The notes beneath the pieces are model-generated. The model was not told the DNA's origin, did no database searches, and worked only from the letters and a program-made list of their open reading frames with translations. A stretch of DNA of 26,159 bases from Desulfonatronovibrio sp046496945 (GTDB lineage: Bacteria > Desulfobacterota > Desulfovibrionia > Desulfovibrionales > Desulfonatronovibrionaceae). The position numbers and the translations under genes were made by a program. Numbering within the stretch: position 1 is the first letter of the stretch; every line of letters starts with the position of its first letter. Where the stretch lies: the NCBI GenBank assembly GCA_046496945.1, contig JAWOGL010000037.1, forward strand, positions 1 to 26,159, written 5' to 3'. Positions 17,073 to 23,847 of the stretch are shown here, piece after piece.

Positions 17073-18041
17073 TCAAAATTTCCTGGTTTTAACCAGCTCC
17101 ACCATTTCCTGCATTATTTTCTTCTCCTGAGATTCGGGAAAATTAAGGAGTGAATCCAGGGATTTCTTAAGATAAACTTCAGCTTCCTGTCTGACCTGCT
17201 GGTCAAGTCCCTTATCCTGGATGCTTTGAATTATATCCTGAACCCTCTCCTCGCTCAGGGCATCTCCGGAAATTCCCTCCAGCAGATCCTGTCTTTCCCG
17301 GTCCGAAAGTGATTCTAAAAAAAGAATCAGAGGAAGGGTAATTTTGCCTTCCCTGAGATCGTTTCCCTGGGGCTTGCCCAGAAGACCGGCTTCAGCCGCG
17401 TAATCCAGGGCGTCATCCACCAGCTGAAAGGCGATGCCCAGGTTGAGCCCGAAGGATGAAGCCTGATCCAGCAGGTCCTTTTTTGCCCCCACAGCCATTG
17501 CCCCGCAGGAACATGCCGCCTGGATCAGAAAGGCGGTCTTTCCTCTGACGATTTCCAGGTATACCTGTTTATCCATTGCCGGATTCCTGGAATTATCAAT
17601 TTCCTGTACCTCTCCGGATGCGGTATTCAAAATGGCCTCAGCCACACAATAATTCATGGCCGGAACATCATACCTGGCCACAATCATATTGGCCAGGGCC
17701 AGCAGGGCGTCCCCGGCCAGTACCGCCCGCTTTATTCCGAACACCCGGTGAACTGATTCCCTGCCCCGCCTGACATCTGAGTTATCCAGGATGTCATCAT
17801 GAATAAGAGTGGCAGAATGCAGAAATTCCAGGGAACAGGCCAGAGGATAAATATCTTTTCCGGTTTTTCCCAGACATCTGGCTGTCAAAACAGTAAGCAT
17901 GGGTCGCAGTCTTTTACCGCCTGAAAGAAGAACATGCTCACCCACTTTACGGACCAGAGGATTCAGTGCTTTCATCTCTTTTTCCAGAACATTGTTGATT
18001 CTGGGCAGTTCAGACTGTAAAAAATCATTTAATTTATTCAT
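17073..18041 (-). CDS. Trans-isoprenyl (polyprenyl) diphosphate synthase
   Basis: Extends allylic diphosphates with IPP to make the isoprenoid tail, here most likely that of menaquinone because mqnB, mqnD and ubiE/menG are close by. Length 322 is typical of long-chain enzymes (IspB/HepT class). The two metal-binding Asp-rich motifs are intact: FARM in LIHDDILDNSDVRRG (82-86) and SARM in FQLVDDALDY (209-213), plus GGKRLRP near 41-47. Small residues before the first motif (LEFLHSA) are compatible with long-chain products, though chain length cannot be fixed. ATG 18041 has no strong ribosome site. It heads the run polyprenyl synthase, HDOD-GGDEF, purL. Its upstream region contains a MITE-like repeat. 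Confidence 0.92.
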   Translation of the reverse strand: MNKLNDFLQSELPRINNVLEKEMKALNPLVRKVGEHVLLSGGKRLRPMLTVLTARCLGKTGKDIYPLACSLEFLHSATLIHDDILDNSDVRRGRESVHRVFGIKRAVLAGDALLALANMIVARYDVPAMNYCVAEAILNTASGEVQEIDNSRNPAMDKQVYLEIVRGKTAFLIQAACSCGAMAVGAKKDLLDQASSFGLNLGIAFQLVDDALDYAAEAGLLGKPQGNDLREGKITLPLILFLESLSDRERQDLLEGISGDALSEERVQDIIQSIQDKGLDQQVRQEAEVYLKKSLDSLLNFPESQEKKIMQEMVELVKTRKF

Positions 18042-18079
18042 TAATTCATCGTTTTAAATATGGGGAGTTGAATGCTTAT

Positions 18080-18229
18080 CAGCGTGTTGAAAAAATCCTT
18101 ACCAGGCAGGCTGTTCAAAAATTCCAAGGGCAAGGAGCAAAAAAATTCAAGGTCGCGGCGTATTTAGGATACGTAAGAGTTTGAACTTTTTATAGCGACA
18201 AAACCAATTGGGAGATTTTCAACAACCTG
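18080..18229. repeat. MITE-like dispersed repeat, complete copy
   Basis: A 150-bp non-coding element between mqnD and the polyprenyl synthase gene. Its ends are imperfect terminal inverted repeats: 18080-18098 against 18211-18229 match at 15 of 19 positions (CAG..GTTGAAAA type). Blocks 18090-18128 (37 of 39 identical) and 18146-18166 (21 of 21) recur at 25964-26002 and 26093-26113. It has no coding capacity, so any mobilisation would depend on a transposase elsewhere. It may also carry promoter or terminator signals for the flanking genes. Confidence 0.8.
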
Positions 18230-18307
18230 TTATAAATATTCATCATATTTTCTGGTCAGCCGCAAAATTTAAGGCCTGCCCCGGGGTCAGAATCCCATCA
18301 TATCTGA

Positions 18308-19108
18308 TCATACATATTTTTTCAGCAACGACAGAGCCCTGTTTCCCTGTTCACCCATATCAATACTGTAAGCATTGACGTAGGCCCTTATATGCTGGTC
18401 AATAACTGCATCGTCAAGCTCCTGGGCAAATGTTTTGATCAGGGTGTAAACGGCCGGGCTGTTCTTTCCCGCCATGTCAATGCTTTGTCTGATCTTAAGC
18501 TCTGCCTGGAGCTTGATTTCCGGGGGCAAATCCTTTTTTATGATTATAAGCCCCAACGGCAGAGGCAGCCCTGACGCTCCGGCCTTCCACCAGGCCCCGA
18601 GGTCCAGAAACACTTCCAGTCCCAGTTCTTCATGAATAAGCGCGGTTTCATGGATAAGCAGCCCGCCATCAACCTGCCCGTCCACCACTGCTCCGGGAAT
18701 TTTATCAAAAGCCATGGGCACGGGTTCAAACTCGAAATCGGCGCATGCCCTGAGAAGGGCAAAGGCAGTAGTCTGCATTCCAGGCACTGCAATGCGAAAA
18801 GGAGGATTATCCGCGTTTTTGACCACCACCAGTTTAGGACCAGGCCCGGCACTCAATGCCCCGCCGCATGGCAGGATATCATAACCGGCTTCCAGCTTAA
18901 GGGCCTGCACAGCTGAAACCTTGACCAGATCTCCCATGCCCCTGGATGCTCTTTCATTCAGGGTCTGGACATCTTCCCAGAGAAATCTGGTCCGCAGTTT
19001 GCTTAAATCTCCAGTCATTCCCAATACCCAGCCGGCAAAGATATAGGTATCATTGGGGCAGGGAGAGACTGCGGCAAGTAAGGTTTCTTTCCCGGAAGCG
19101 GTGCTCAT
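18308..19108 (-). CDS. mqnD: 1,4-dihydroxy-6-naphthoate synthase (futalosine pathway)
   Basis: Converts cyclic dehypoxanthinylfutalosine to 1,4-dihydroxy-6-naphthoate in the futalosine route to menaquinone. The family signature SPCPNDTYIFAGWVLG lies near residues 15-30, and VKVSAVQAL and LLIHETALIHEELGLEVFLD follow as in MqnD (periplasmic-binding-protein-like fold). The ATG at 19108 is chosen because it overlaps the mqnB stop as ATGA, is preceded by GGGGGA, and gives 266 residues; an in-frame extension to 19255 would add 49 residues read from mqnB DNA with no family match. It is coupled to mqnB. MqnA and MqnC are not in the window. Confidence 0.92.
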   Translation of the reverse strand: MSTASGKETLLAAVSPCPNDTYIFAGWVLGMTGDLSKLRTRFLWEDVQTLNERASRGMGDLVKVSAVQALKLEAGYDILPCGGALSAGPGPKLVVVKNADNPPFRIAVPGMQTTAFALLRACADFEFEPVPMAFDKIPGAVVDGQVDGGLLIHETALIHEELGLEVFLDLGAWWKAGASGLPLPLGLIIIKKDLPPEIKLQAELKIRQSIDMAGKNSPAVYTLIKTFAQELDDAVIDQHIRAYVNAYSIDMGEQGNRALSLLKKYV

Positions 19109-19812
19109 GAAGATTCCCCCGCCCATATGCCGGACCATATTCTGCCCAGGGCCTGGAAAGCGGAAGTGATATCCCATTCCTGCTTGTTTCTGGAGCCGGC
19201 CAGATTGGAAATGGCCCGAATCTCGGCAAAGGAAACCGACCTGAGATAACAGCAATAGGCCAGGGCAAAACCTTCCATATTTTCCATGTCAGCCCTGAAA
19301 TATTTTTTAAGGGCTGCGGCCTGTTCCGTTCCTGAACTGATGCCGGCCAGGGTAACGCCCACTGCTGCCGGCCATTTTGGGTCAAGACTGAGACCATGCC
19401 TGTGCGTAAACATGTCAGTATTCAGGGGCAGGCTGTTCCACACCTGGGTCCTGCCTCTTTTATCAAGGGGGAAGCCCAGCAGTTCCGGGTCCGCGCGAAA
19501 ATCAGAAGTGCGGACCCCGTATTCAGGCCAGATCTCTTTACTGGCCACGCAAACCGAACCAAGGGGCAGGTTTTGCAGGTCATAACTGCCGGCGATCCCG
19601 ACATTCATCACCAGATTGATTTTTTTGTTAACGCTCAGATACCGTTCCAGATTAATGGCGGCGTTAAGCGGACCTACTCCGCAGATCAGAAAAGCTATAT
19701 TTTTTTCTTTGTACCTTTGAACCCTGCCTTGCTGACCATGTATATCTGAGGGCAGTTCATCCCTGATAAAATTTTGCATTTCTTTGACAGTGGCCGCCAC
19801 AAAAAGGATCAT
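19105..19812 (-). CDS. mqnB: Futalosine hydrolase
   Basis: Nucleosidase that removes hypoxanthine from futalosine, giving dehypoxanthinylfutalosine for menaquinone synthesis. It resembles the PNP/UDP phosphorylase-type nucleosidases: MILFVAATVKEMQNF at the start, FLICGVGPLNAAINLERYL, VGIAGSYDLQNLPLGSV, and MENMEGFALAYCCYL followed by EIRAISNLAGSRNKQEWD near the C-terminus, where MEGFA carries the substrate-binding Glu. ATG 19812 gives 235 residues, the family norm. An in-frame ATG at 19887 would add 25 Ser/Arg-rich residues of no known match, so the start is not fully certain. Its stop overlaps the mqnD start by 4 nt. Confidence 0.9.
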   Translation of the reverse strand: MILFVAATVKEMQNFIRDELPSDIHGQQGRVQRYKEKNIAFLICGVGPLNAAINLERYLSVNKKINLVMNVGIAGSYDLQNLPLGSVCVASKEIWPEYGVRTSDFRADPELLGFPLDKRGRTQVWNSLPLNTDMFTHRHGLSLDPKWPAAVGVTLAGISSGTEQAAALKKYFRADMENMEGFALAYCCYLRSVSFAEIRAISNLAGSRNKQEWDITSAFQALGRIWSGIWAGESS

Positions 19813-19915
19813 CTGGACAATATCTCTCAGGGTTGCGATTTCAGAAAATTTAAACCGGCTGACGCCCTGGCTCCTGCTCCTGGACATTTACCCTGAAATC
19901 GGATAATCATTTTCC

Positions 19916-20119
19916 ATGCAGTTTGATCTGACATTTTTCCTGAGCGCCCTTGGACTGGCCTTTATACTGGAAGGCATACCTTATTTTATCTGGGCCGAAA
20001 AAATGCCGAAATTCCTGGAGACCATGTCCAGGCTGCCTGCGTCCAGCCTCCGCCGCCTGGGAATTACAGCCATAATCCTGGGAATCCTGGTTATATATCT
20101 GGGGCAAAGCCTTTTTTAG
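19916..20119 (+). CDS. DUF2065 (YjeT-like) small membrane protein
   Basis: A 67-residue inner-membrane protein with two hydrophobic segments: about 5-25 (FFLSALGLAFILEGIPYFIW) and about 47-66 (GITAIILGILVIYLG). Between them is a short basic/amphipathic loop (AEKMPKFLETMSRLPASSLRR). The LEGIPYF and LRRLG...ILG pattern is that of the DUF2065 family, whose function is unknown. It is alone on the plus strand between mqnB (divergent) and ubiE (convergent). Its TAG stop overlaps the ubiE TAA stop by 4 bases. No strong ribosome site precedes ATG 19916. Confidence 0.85.
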   Translation: MQFDLTFFLSALGLAFILEGIPYFIWAEKMPKFLETMSRLPASSLRRLGITAIILGILVIYLGQSLF

Positions 20120-20823
20120 CGGGCTCCCTTTTCTCCCACATGTACATAGACTATTCCCGAGCACAAGGGATAATAAAATATCCTGGAGAATCCGGCTTCT
20201 TTCATTTCCCCGGCCAGGTCCCGGGAATCAGGAAAACCCTTGATGGTCTCTGCCAGATATGTATAGGCTCCCTGATCCCGGGAAATAATCCTTCCCATCA
20301 AGGGAAGAATTCTGGACAGATAGAAGTTATAGATTCCGCCCCAGATCTTTCTTCTTCCGGTACCGAACTCCAGAACACATAACCTGCCCCCCGGCTTTAA
20401 TACCCTTAGGATTTCCTCGTAAGCCCGCTGTCTTGGAAGAATATTCCTGATCCCGAAGGCAATGGCGACAGAGTCAATGCTTTTATCCGCCAGTGGCAGA
20501 GCCCGGCCATCCGCCTGGGCGGGAAGAACCTTCCCTCCCAAAGACCTGAGCTTATCTTTTCCGTTGGTCAGCATGGGCAGGGTATAGTCCATGGCCAGCA
20601 CCCGGCTTTGTGGATAATTCACCAGAATCTCCCTGGTCACGTCCATGGTCCCGGCAGCCAGATCAAGAATGCATCCCTTTTCCCGGCTCCTAAGATGTCT
20701 GACCAGCCTTTTTCTCCAGTAAATATCCTGTCCAAGGCTCAGGAAGTGATTAAGAAAGTCATACCAGCCGGCAATACTGGAAAAGTATCCGGCCACCATC
20801 CTGCTGTGCCCGGCCTGGCTCAC
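20116..20823 (-). CDS. ubiE: Demethylmenaquinone methyltransferase
   Basis: SAM-dependent C-methyltransferase of the UbiE/COQ5/MenG family; here it should methylate demethylmenaquinone as the last step of menaquinone synthesis. Length 235 is typical. Visible: YDFLNHFLSLGQDIYWR (21-37), SAM motif I ILDLAAGTMDVT (52-63), MDYTLPML, and the family signature AFGIRNI with LKPGGRLCVLEF. The GTG at 20823 is chosen because it overlaps the upstream TGA stop as GTGA, implying translational coupling; ATG 20799 is the alternative. It converges with the DUF2065 gene. By-product S-adenosylhomocysteine would be handled by AhcY. In an organism with only menaquinone the name menG is equally valid. Confidence 0.93.
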   Translation of the reverse strand: MSQAGHSRMVAGYFSSIAGWYDFLNHFLSLGQDIYWRKRLVRHLRSREKGCILDLAAGTMDVTREILVNYPQSRVLAMDYTLPMLTNGKDKLRSLGGKVLPAQADGRALPLADKSIDSVAIAFGIRNILPRQRAYEEILRVLKPGGRLCVLEFGTGRRKIWGGIYNFYLSRILPLMGRIISRDQGAYTYLAETIKGFPDSRDLAGEMKEAGFSRIFYYPLCSGIVYVHVGEKGAR

Positions 20824-21014
20824 TCGGCATTCTCTTCAGATGGCGGATTTTCCTCAAAGTCCGGATATTCACCATTTACTATGGTCTGCAGTACTCCCGC
20901 ATATATCTGAGAGAAAAACTCATGGCAATTACTCGGCGAAATCCGGCCGACTTCAATAAACTTGACCACTATTTCCTTGGTCACCTGCAGGGCCTGTTTC
21001 TGGGCTTGGTCCAT
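20820..21014 (-). CDS. Small helical protein coupled to ubiE (MucR N-terminus-like)
   Basis: A 64-residue protein starting at ATG 21014 with CAGGAG 7 bases upstream. No named family is certain. Residues 9-47 (LQVTKEIVVKFIEVGRISPS and then EFFSQIYAGVLQTI) recall the N-terminal helical part of MucR/Ros-type proteins, in which IV..Y......P...L......A pattern repeats, but the zinc finger and DNA-binding half are missing. The tail is acidic (DFEENPPSEENAE). It overlaps ubiE by 4 nt and is preceded by a terminator-like hairpin, so it seems to be the first gene of a two-gene transcript. A small adaptor or oligomerisation domain is possible. Confidence 0.65.
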   Translation of the reverse strand: MDQAQKQALQVTKEIVVKFIEVGRISPSNCHEFFSQIYAGVLQTIVNGEYPDFEENPPSEENAE

Positions 21015-21030
21015 TTGTTCTCCTGATAGT

Positions 21031-21086
21031 TAAAAAACCGCCCGGGTGGGGAAACGGCTTGACCTGACAAGACATTTCCGGGCGGT
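21031..21086 (-). terminator. Terminator-like hairpin in the leader of the ubiE operon
   Basis: On the minus strand, ACCGCCCGG (+ 21078-21086) pairs with CCGGGCGGT (+ 21037-21045) around a 32-base loop and is followed directly by a T6 run. It ends about 20 bases before the small-gene ATG. It could stop residual read-through from the acidic-protein gene, or act as an attenuator. Confidence 0.6.
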
Positions 21087-21171
21087 AAAACGAAGAAAAC
21101 CTTGCAGCCCTCCCCGTTTGATTCAGTTTAGCATCAACTTTTCAGGTAGTCGAGTATAGATTGTTGGGCGC

Positions 21172-21201
21172 AAAAAAAAGGCGACTCAGACGAGCCGCCT
21201 T
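21172..21201 (-). terminator. Rho-independent terminator of the acidic coiled-coil gene
   Basis: On the minus strand a 10-bp stem with one mismatch (AAGGCGGCTC/GAGTCGCCTT, 4-base loop), then a run of eight Ts (two of them in the stem plus six following). It begins about 18 bases after the stop codon at 21219. Confidence 0.85.
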
Positions 21202-21218
21202 GAAATAATCTGATTGCT

Positions 21219-22949
21219 TTATTTTTTCTCCTGAAGGATGGCGGCAATCTCCTGGCGTATAACCCTGGCGGCTGCCTCAGGAACTTTTTTCATTATATAT
21301 TCCTCCAGCTCCACCTTCAGCTGGGAAGCCAGATTCCTTAGATCTTCCCGGGTAACCGCCAGTTCGTTGATGGACTCAAACTTCTCCAAGAGCTCAGGAT
21401 CCAGTTCAGCCCTCTGGTCTCTTAACTCCCCGATATCCTGGCTGAGGACGGTGAGCTTTTCCTGCATTTTCCCCCAGAACTTAAGGGCGTTTTCCAGCTC
21501 CGAAGCCAGGGCCTTTTTTTCACTTTGCCAGGAATCTACAAGATTATTGATCCGGTCTTCAACAAGCCGGCTGATCTCCTGTTTCCACTCATCAATCTCC
21601 GGTGCCTGCTCCTTTTGGGCTTCCGGCTCATTTTCCGGGGATTTTGAGGAAGCTTGCTTTTCCTGCGCCTCCCCTGTCCTGTCTTCAATCAATTTCTCCA
21701 GGTCGGCCCTGATTTCCTGCTTCATTTCCCGGGCATCAGGGATACTTATCTCCTGAATTTTAGCCTCAAGTTTTTTCATCTGCCGACCAAGTTCATCGTC
21801 TCCCTGATCCTTGTCAATCCGGCCAAGCTGGGCAAACTTCTCCTCGATCACCTTTTCAGCGTATTCAGAAATTTTATCTGTGAGATCCCTGGTAAAGCTT
21901 AAGTCTGCTCCCTTTTCTTCAACCGCTTCAACCACAGCGGCCTTAAAATCTTCTTCTGCGATTTCCTGAACAGGCTGATCAACAGTCTGTACCTCCTGTT
22001 CCATGTCAGAGCTCAGTTCCTGTTTTAAATCCTCAAACATCTTCTTTAAAAAACCAAGTTCCGGCCCTTTATCTTCAACGGCCTCCACAGCTTTTTCAGA
22101 GATAGAATTTTCAATATTATCCAGTCGCTCCTCAAAAATATCCATCCGGCTGGATATGGATGCGAGCTGGCTCGTCAGGGTTTCTACTTTTTCTGCGAGT
22201 TTATCCTGATCAGGCGTCTGAATATCGCCCTGAAAATCTTCCCCTGATTCTTCTTTCTCTTCCGGTTCAGGTTCAGGTTCCGGCTCCGGCTCCGGCTCAG
22301 GCTCAGTCCTGGAAATATCGGCAGCAACAGGTTCTTCTTCAGGTTCAGTCCTGGTTTCTGGTTCTGGTTCCGGTTCAACCTCAGTCTCAGCCTCAGCTTC
22401 AGGCTCCTTGTCCGGCAGTTCCGGCTCCTCTCCTGCGTCTTCCTGCTCTTCAGACTCCCGGGAAAGCTGTTCCCGGTCTTGTGCGCCTGTTTCTCCAGGC
22501 TGTTCTTCGGATTCATCCGTTTCTTCATCCAGGCCGGATATTAAATCATCAATATCCTCGATATCATCGTCCGGCTCTTTCTTTCCTGCCAGATCCAGAT
22601 CCTGATCTTCTTCATCATCCAGAAAATCCTTTAAAAAATCATCTTCAGCTGAATCTTCCGCCTGCTTATTTTCTGTGTCAGAGGACCTATTCTCATCTTG
22701 GTCAGCTTCTTCTTTGAACAAATCTTCAAAATCATCCTCTTCTTCTGAGCTTTCAGACTCTTTTTCTGCATTGAGACTTTCAAACAGATCACTCAAGTCC
22801 TCATCCAGATCATCGCCCTGACTGGAATCTTGGGAAAGCTCTTTTTTTGCATCTTCCTCAGAATCAGGCACAGAACCTTCTTCAATCACTTCTGTCAAAT
22901 CAATGATCTCTTCATCATCCAACATATCTTTTTCTTTGTCTGAGGCCAT
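21219..22949 (-). CDS. Very acidic Glu/Pro-rich coiled-coil protein (PopZ-like layout)
   Basis: No enzyme motif is seen in 576 residues. Layout (numbered from ATG 22949): a short N-terminal helix with DDEEIIDLTEVIEEG (11-25); a highly acidic, disordered-looking stretch (25-190); a Pro/Glu block with EP repeats (about 190-232); then long coiled-coil segments (about 250-545), including two related units, EKAVEAVEDKGPELGF (near 285-300) and AAVVEAVEEKGADLSF (near 337-352). It ends in a short conserved-looking helix, VPEAAARVIRQEIAAIL (556-572). This order resembles PopZ-type polar scaffold proteins (N-terminal helix, Pro/Glu linker, C-terminal oligomerisation helices), but that is inference from composition. 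ATG 22949 follows AAGGTGG by 5 bases; GTG 22958 is less likely. It has its own terminator. Confidence 0.8.
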   Translation of the reverse strand: MASDKEKDMLDDEEIIDLTEVIEEGSVPDSEEDAKKELSQDSSQGDDLDEDLSDLFESLNAEKESESSEEEDDFEDLFKEEADQDENRSSDTENKQAEDSAEDDFLKDFLDDEEDQDLDLAGKKEPDDDIEDIDDLISGLDEETDESEEQPGETGAQDREQLSRESEEQEDAGEEPELPDKEPEAEAETEVEPEPEPETRTEPEEEPVAADISRTEPEPEPEPEPEPEPEEKEESGEDFQGDIQTPDQDKLAEKVETLTSQLASISSRMDIFEERLDNIENSISEKAVEAVEDKGPELGFLKKMFEDLKQELSSDMEQEVQTVDQPVQEIAEEDFKAAVVEAVEEKGADLSFTRDLTDKISEYAEKVIEEKFAQLGRIDKDQGDDELGRQMKKLEAKIQEISIPDAREMKQEIRADLEKLIEDRTGEAQEKQASSKSPENEPEAQKEQAPEIDEWKQEISRLVEDRINNLVDSWQSEKKALASELENALKFWGKMQEKLTVLSQDIGELRDQRAELDPELLEKFESINELAVTREDLRNLASQLKVELEEYIMKKVPEAAARVIRQEIAAILQEKK

Positions 22950-22994
22950 GGCTACCACCTTGGTTCAATGATATTCTGAAACAATTCTGCTTCC

Positions 22995-23019
22995 ATCCGG
23001 CGAGTCTTTCTTTCCGGAT
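22995..23019. repeat. Hairpin in the leader of the acidic-protein gene
   Basis: ATCCGG (22995-23000) pairs with CCGGAT (23014-23019) around a T-rich loop. On the minus strand it reads ATCCGGAAAGAAAGACT then CGCCGGAT, close to the hairpin at 6153-6194. It lies about 50 bases before the ATG, so it would be in the 5' leader. Confidence 0.5.
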
Positions 23020-23167
23020 CATAAAAACTTCTGGTTATGCTACTAAAAAAACCTGAGGATTGTAAAGCAAGGCAAGGCAGGAAATATTGGGAGTAGTAAA
23101 GGATAAACTTGTGAGTTCAAAACCTGCGTTCAACGCCAGGATGAAGAAGGCAAAGACTTAAGGTCGT

Positions 23168-23208
23168 TATTGCCGGAGACATTTAAAATATCTGAATATT
23201 GCCGGAGA
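23168..23208. repeat. Pair of 12-bp direct repeats
   Basis: TATTGCCGGAGA occurs exactly at 23168-23179 and 23197-23208, 29 bp apart start to start (near three helical turns). They may be protein-binding sites or remnants of an older repeat; nothing else defines their role. Confidence 0.45.
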
Positions 23209-23229
23209 ACCTTTGACTTTCAGGATGAT

Positions 23230-23256
23230 AAAAAAGGGGGAAGATTAACTTCCCCC
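23230..23256 (-). terminator. Rho-independent terminator of the cytochrome c3 gene
   Basis: On the minus strand GGGGGAAG, a 5-base loop TTAAT, CTTCCCCC, then T6. It begins 12 bases after the cytochrome stop codon. Confidence 0.9.
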
Positions 23257-23267
23257 GGATTCGGATA

Positions 23268-23735
23268 TTATTCTTTGGGATGGCAACCTTCGCAGGCTGT
23301 GGGGCCGGTAGCTTCTCCAGCCTGGGCCAGGTCGCGGTGACAGCCGGACATACACTGGTCATGATATGCCTTGTAAAAATAGGTTATATCACGTCTGTCC
23401 CTGGGGGATTCGGCAACCGCCATGTCATGGCATCCTTCACTCATACAGCCCTGGATCTCAGATGATTTTTCCACTGGCTCATGGTCGGCGTCATGGTGGC
23501 ATTCGCCACAGTCATATCCTTCATGGACGCTGTGCGAAAAAGTTGTGGGTGCTTCCCTCATTTCACCGTATTCCTCAGGTGCTTTGAGCACTATTTCATC
23601 AGAAAAATCGCCGCACTCATCGGACATGTTTTTGTCCTTGTATTCGTGCTGGACCGTCAAAGCATAAAGATTGGGCAGAACCAGGAATCCCAGAATAAAG
23701 ACGCAGATAACTCCAATAACAACTGACTTTCTCAT
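23268..23735 (-). CDS. Periplasmic multihaem (tetrahaem) cytochrome c3-type protein
   Basis: Class III c-type cytochrome, 155 residues, expected to carry low-potential electrons in the periplasm between hydrogenases or formate dehydrogenases and membrane complexes. A Sec signal peptide is clear: MRKS, a hydrophobic core to about residue 22, and probable cleavage near NLYALT (about 25). Four haem motifs: CGECH (76-80, CX2CH), CMSEGCH (97-103, CX4CH), CMSGCH (128-133, the unusual CX3CH) and CEGCH (148-152, CX2CH). Candidate sixth ligands include His68, His71, His81, His85 and His125. An acidic N-terminal region with a lone Cys41 follows the signal. ATG 23735 has AAGGAGGTG close upstream. It is monocistronic with its own promoter candidate and terminator. 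Being acidic, it may not be the classic basic TpI-c3. Confidence 0.88.
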   Translation of the reverse strand: MRKSVVIGVICVFILGFLVLPNLYALTVQHEYKDKNMSDECGDFSDEIVLKAPEEYGEMREAPTTFSHSVHEGYDCGECHHDADHEPVEKSSEIQGCMSEGCHDMAVAESPRDRRDITYFYKAYHDQCMSGCHRDLAQAGEATGPTACEGCHPKE

Positions 23736-23786
23736 CGTTTTTCACCTCCTTGAAATGCTTGTAATAAAATGAACAATCTATTTACT

Positions 23787-23815
23787 GTTTAAGTCACAAT
23801 ACTTATCTCTGTCAA
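23787..23815 (-). promoter_or_regulatory. Candidate promoter of the cytochrome c3 gene
   Basis: On the minus strand a perfect TTGACA (+ 23810-23815), 17-bp spacer, and a weak -10 TTAAAC (+ 23787-23792). It would give a leader of about 45 bases. The weak -10 might point to activator control. Confidence 0.35.
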
Positions 23816-23847
23816 GCAGGATAAAAAATGAAGACTTAAAACCTCAA

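Larger units (their letters stand above)
22950..23267. other. 318-bp gene-free region between cytochrome c3 and the acidic-protein gene
   Basis: Holds a hairpin related to that at 6153 (22995-23019), a pair of 12-bp direct repeats TATTGCCGGAGA (23168-23179 and 23197-23208) and the cytochrome terminator (23230-23256). On the minus strand TTTACA, an 18-bp spacer and TAGCAT upstream of the acidic-protein gene form a weak promoter candidate. No ORF here looks coding. Confidence 0.5.

Noticed and set aside
18274..18290. CTGCCCCGGGGTCAG palindrome as a terminator for mqnD
   Set aside because: No T-run follows on the minus strand and the symmetry is short.
22262..22330. Run of GGTTCAGG/CGGCTC units, thought of as a CRISPR or tandem array
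   Set aside because: It is the coding DNA for Glu-Pro repeats in the acidic protein; there are no spacers.
22160..22717. 185-codon plus-strand open frame rich in Pro, Gln and Leu
   Set aside because: It is antisense to the Glu/Pro-rich gene; its length is a by-product of the repetitive EP codons.
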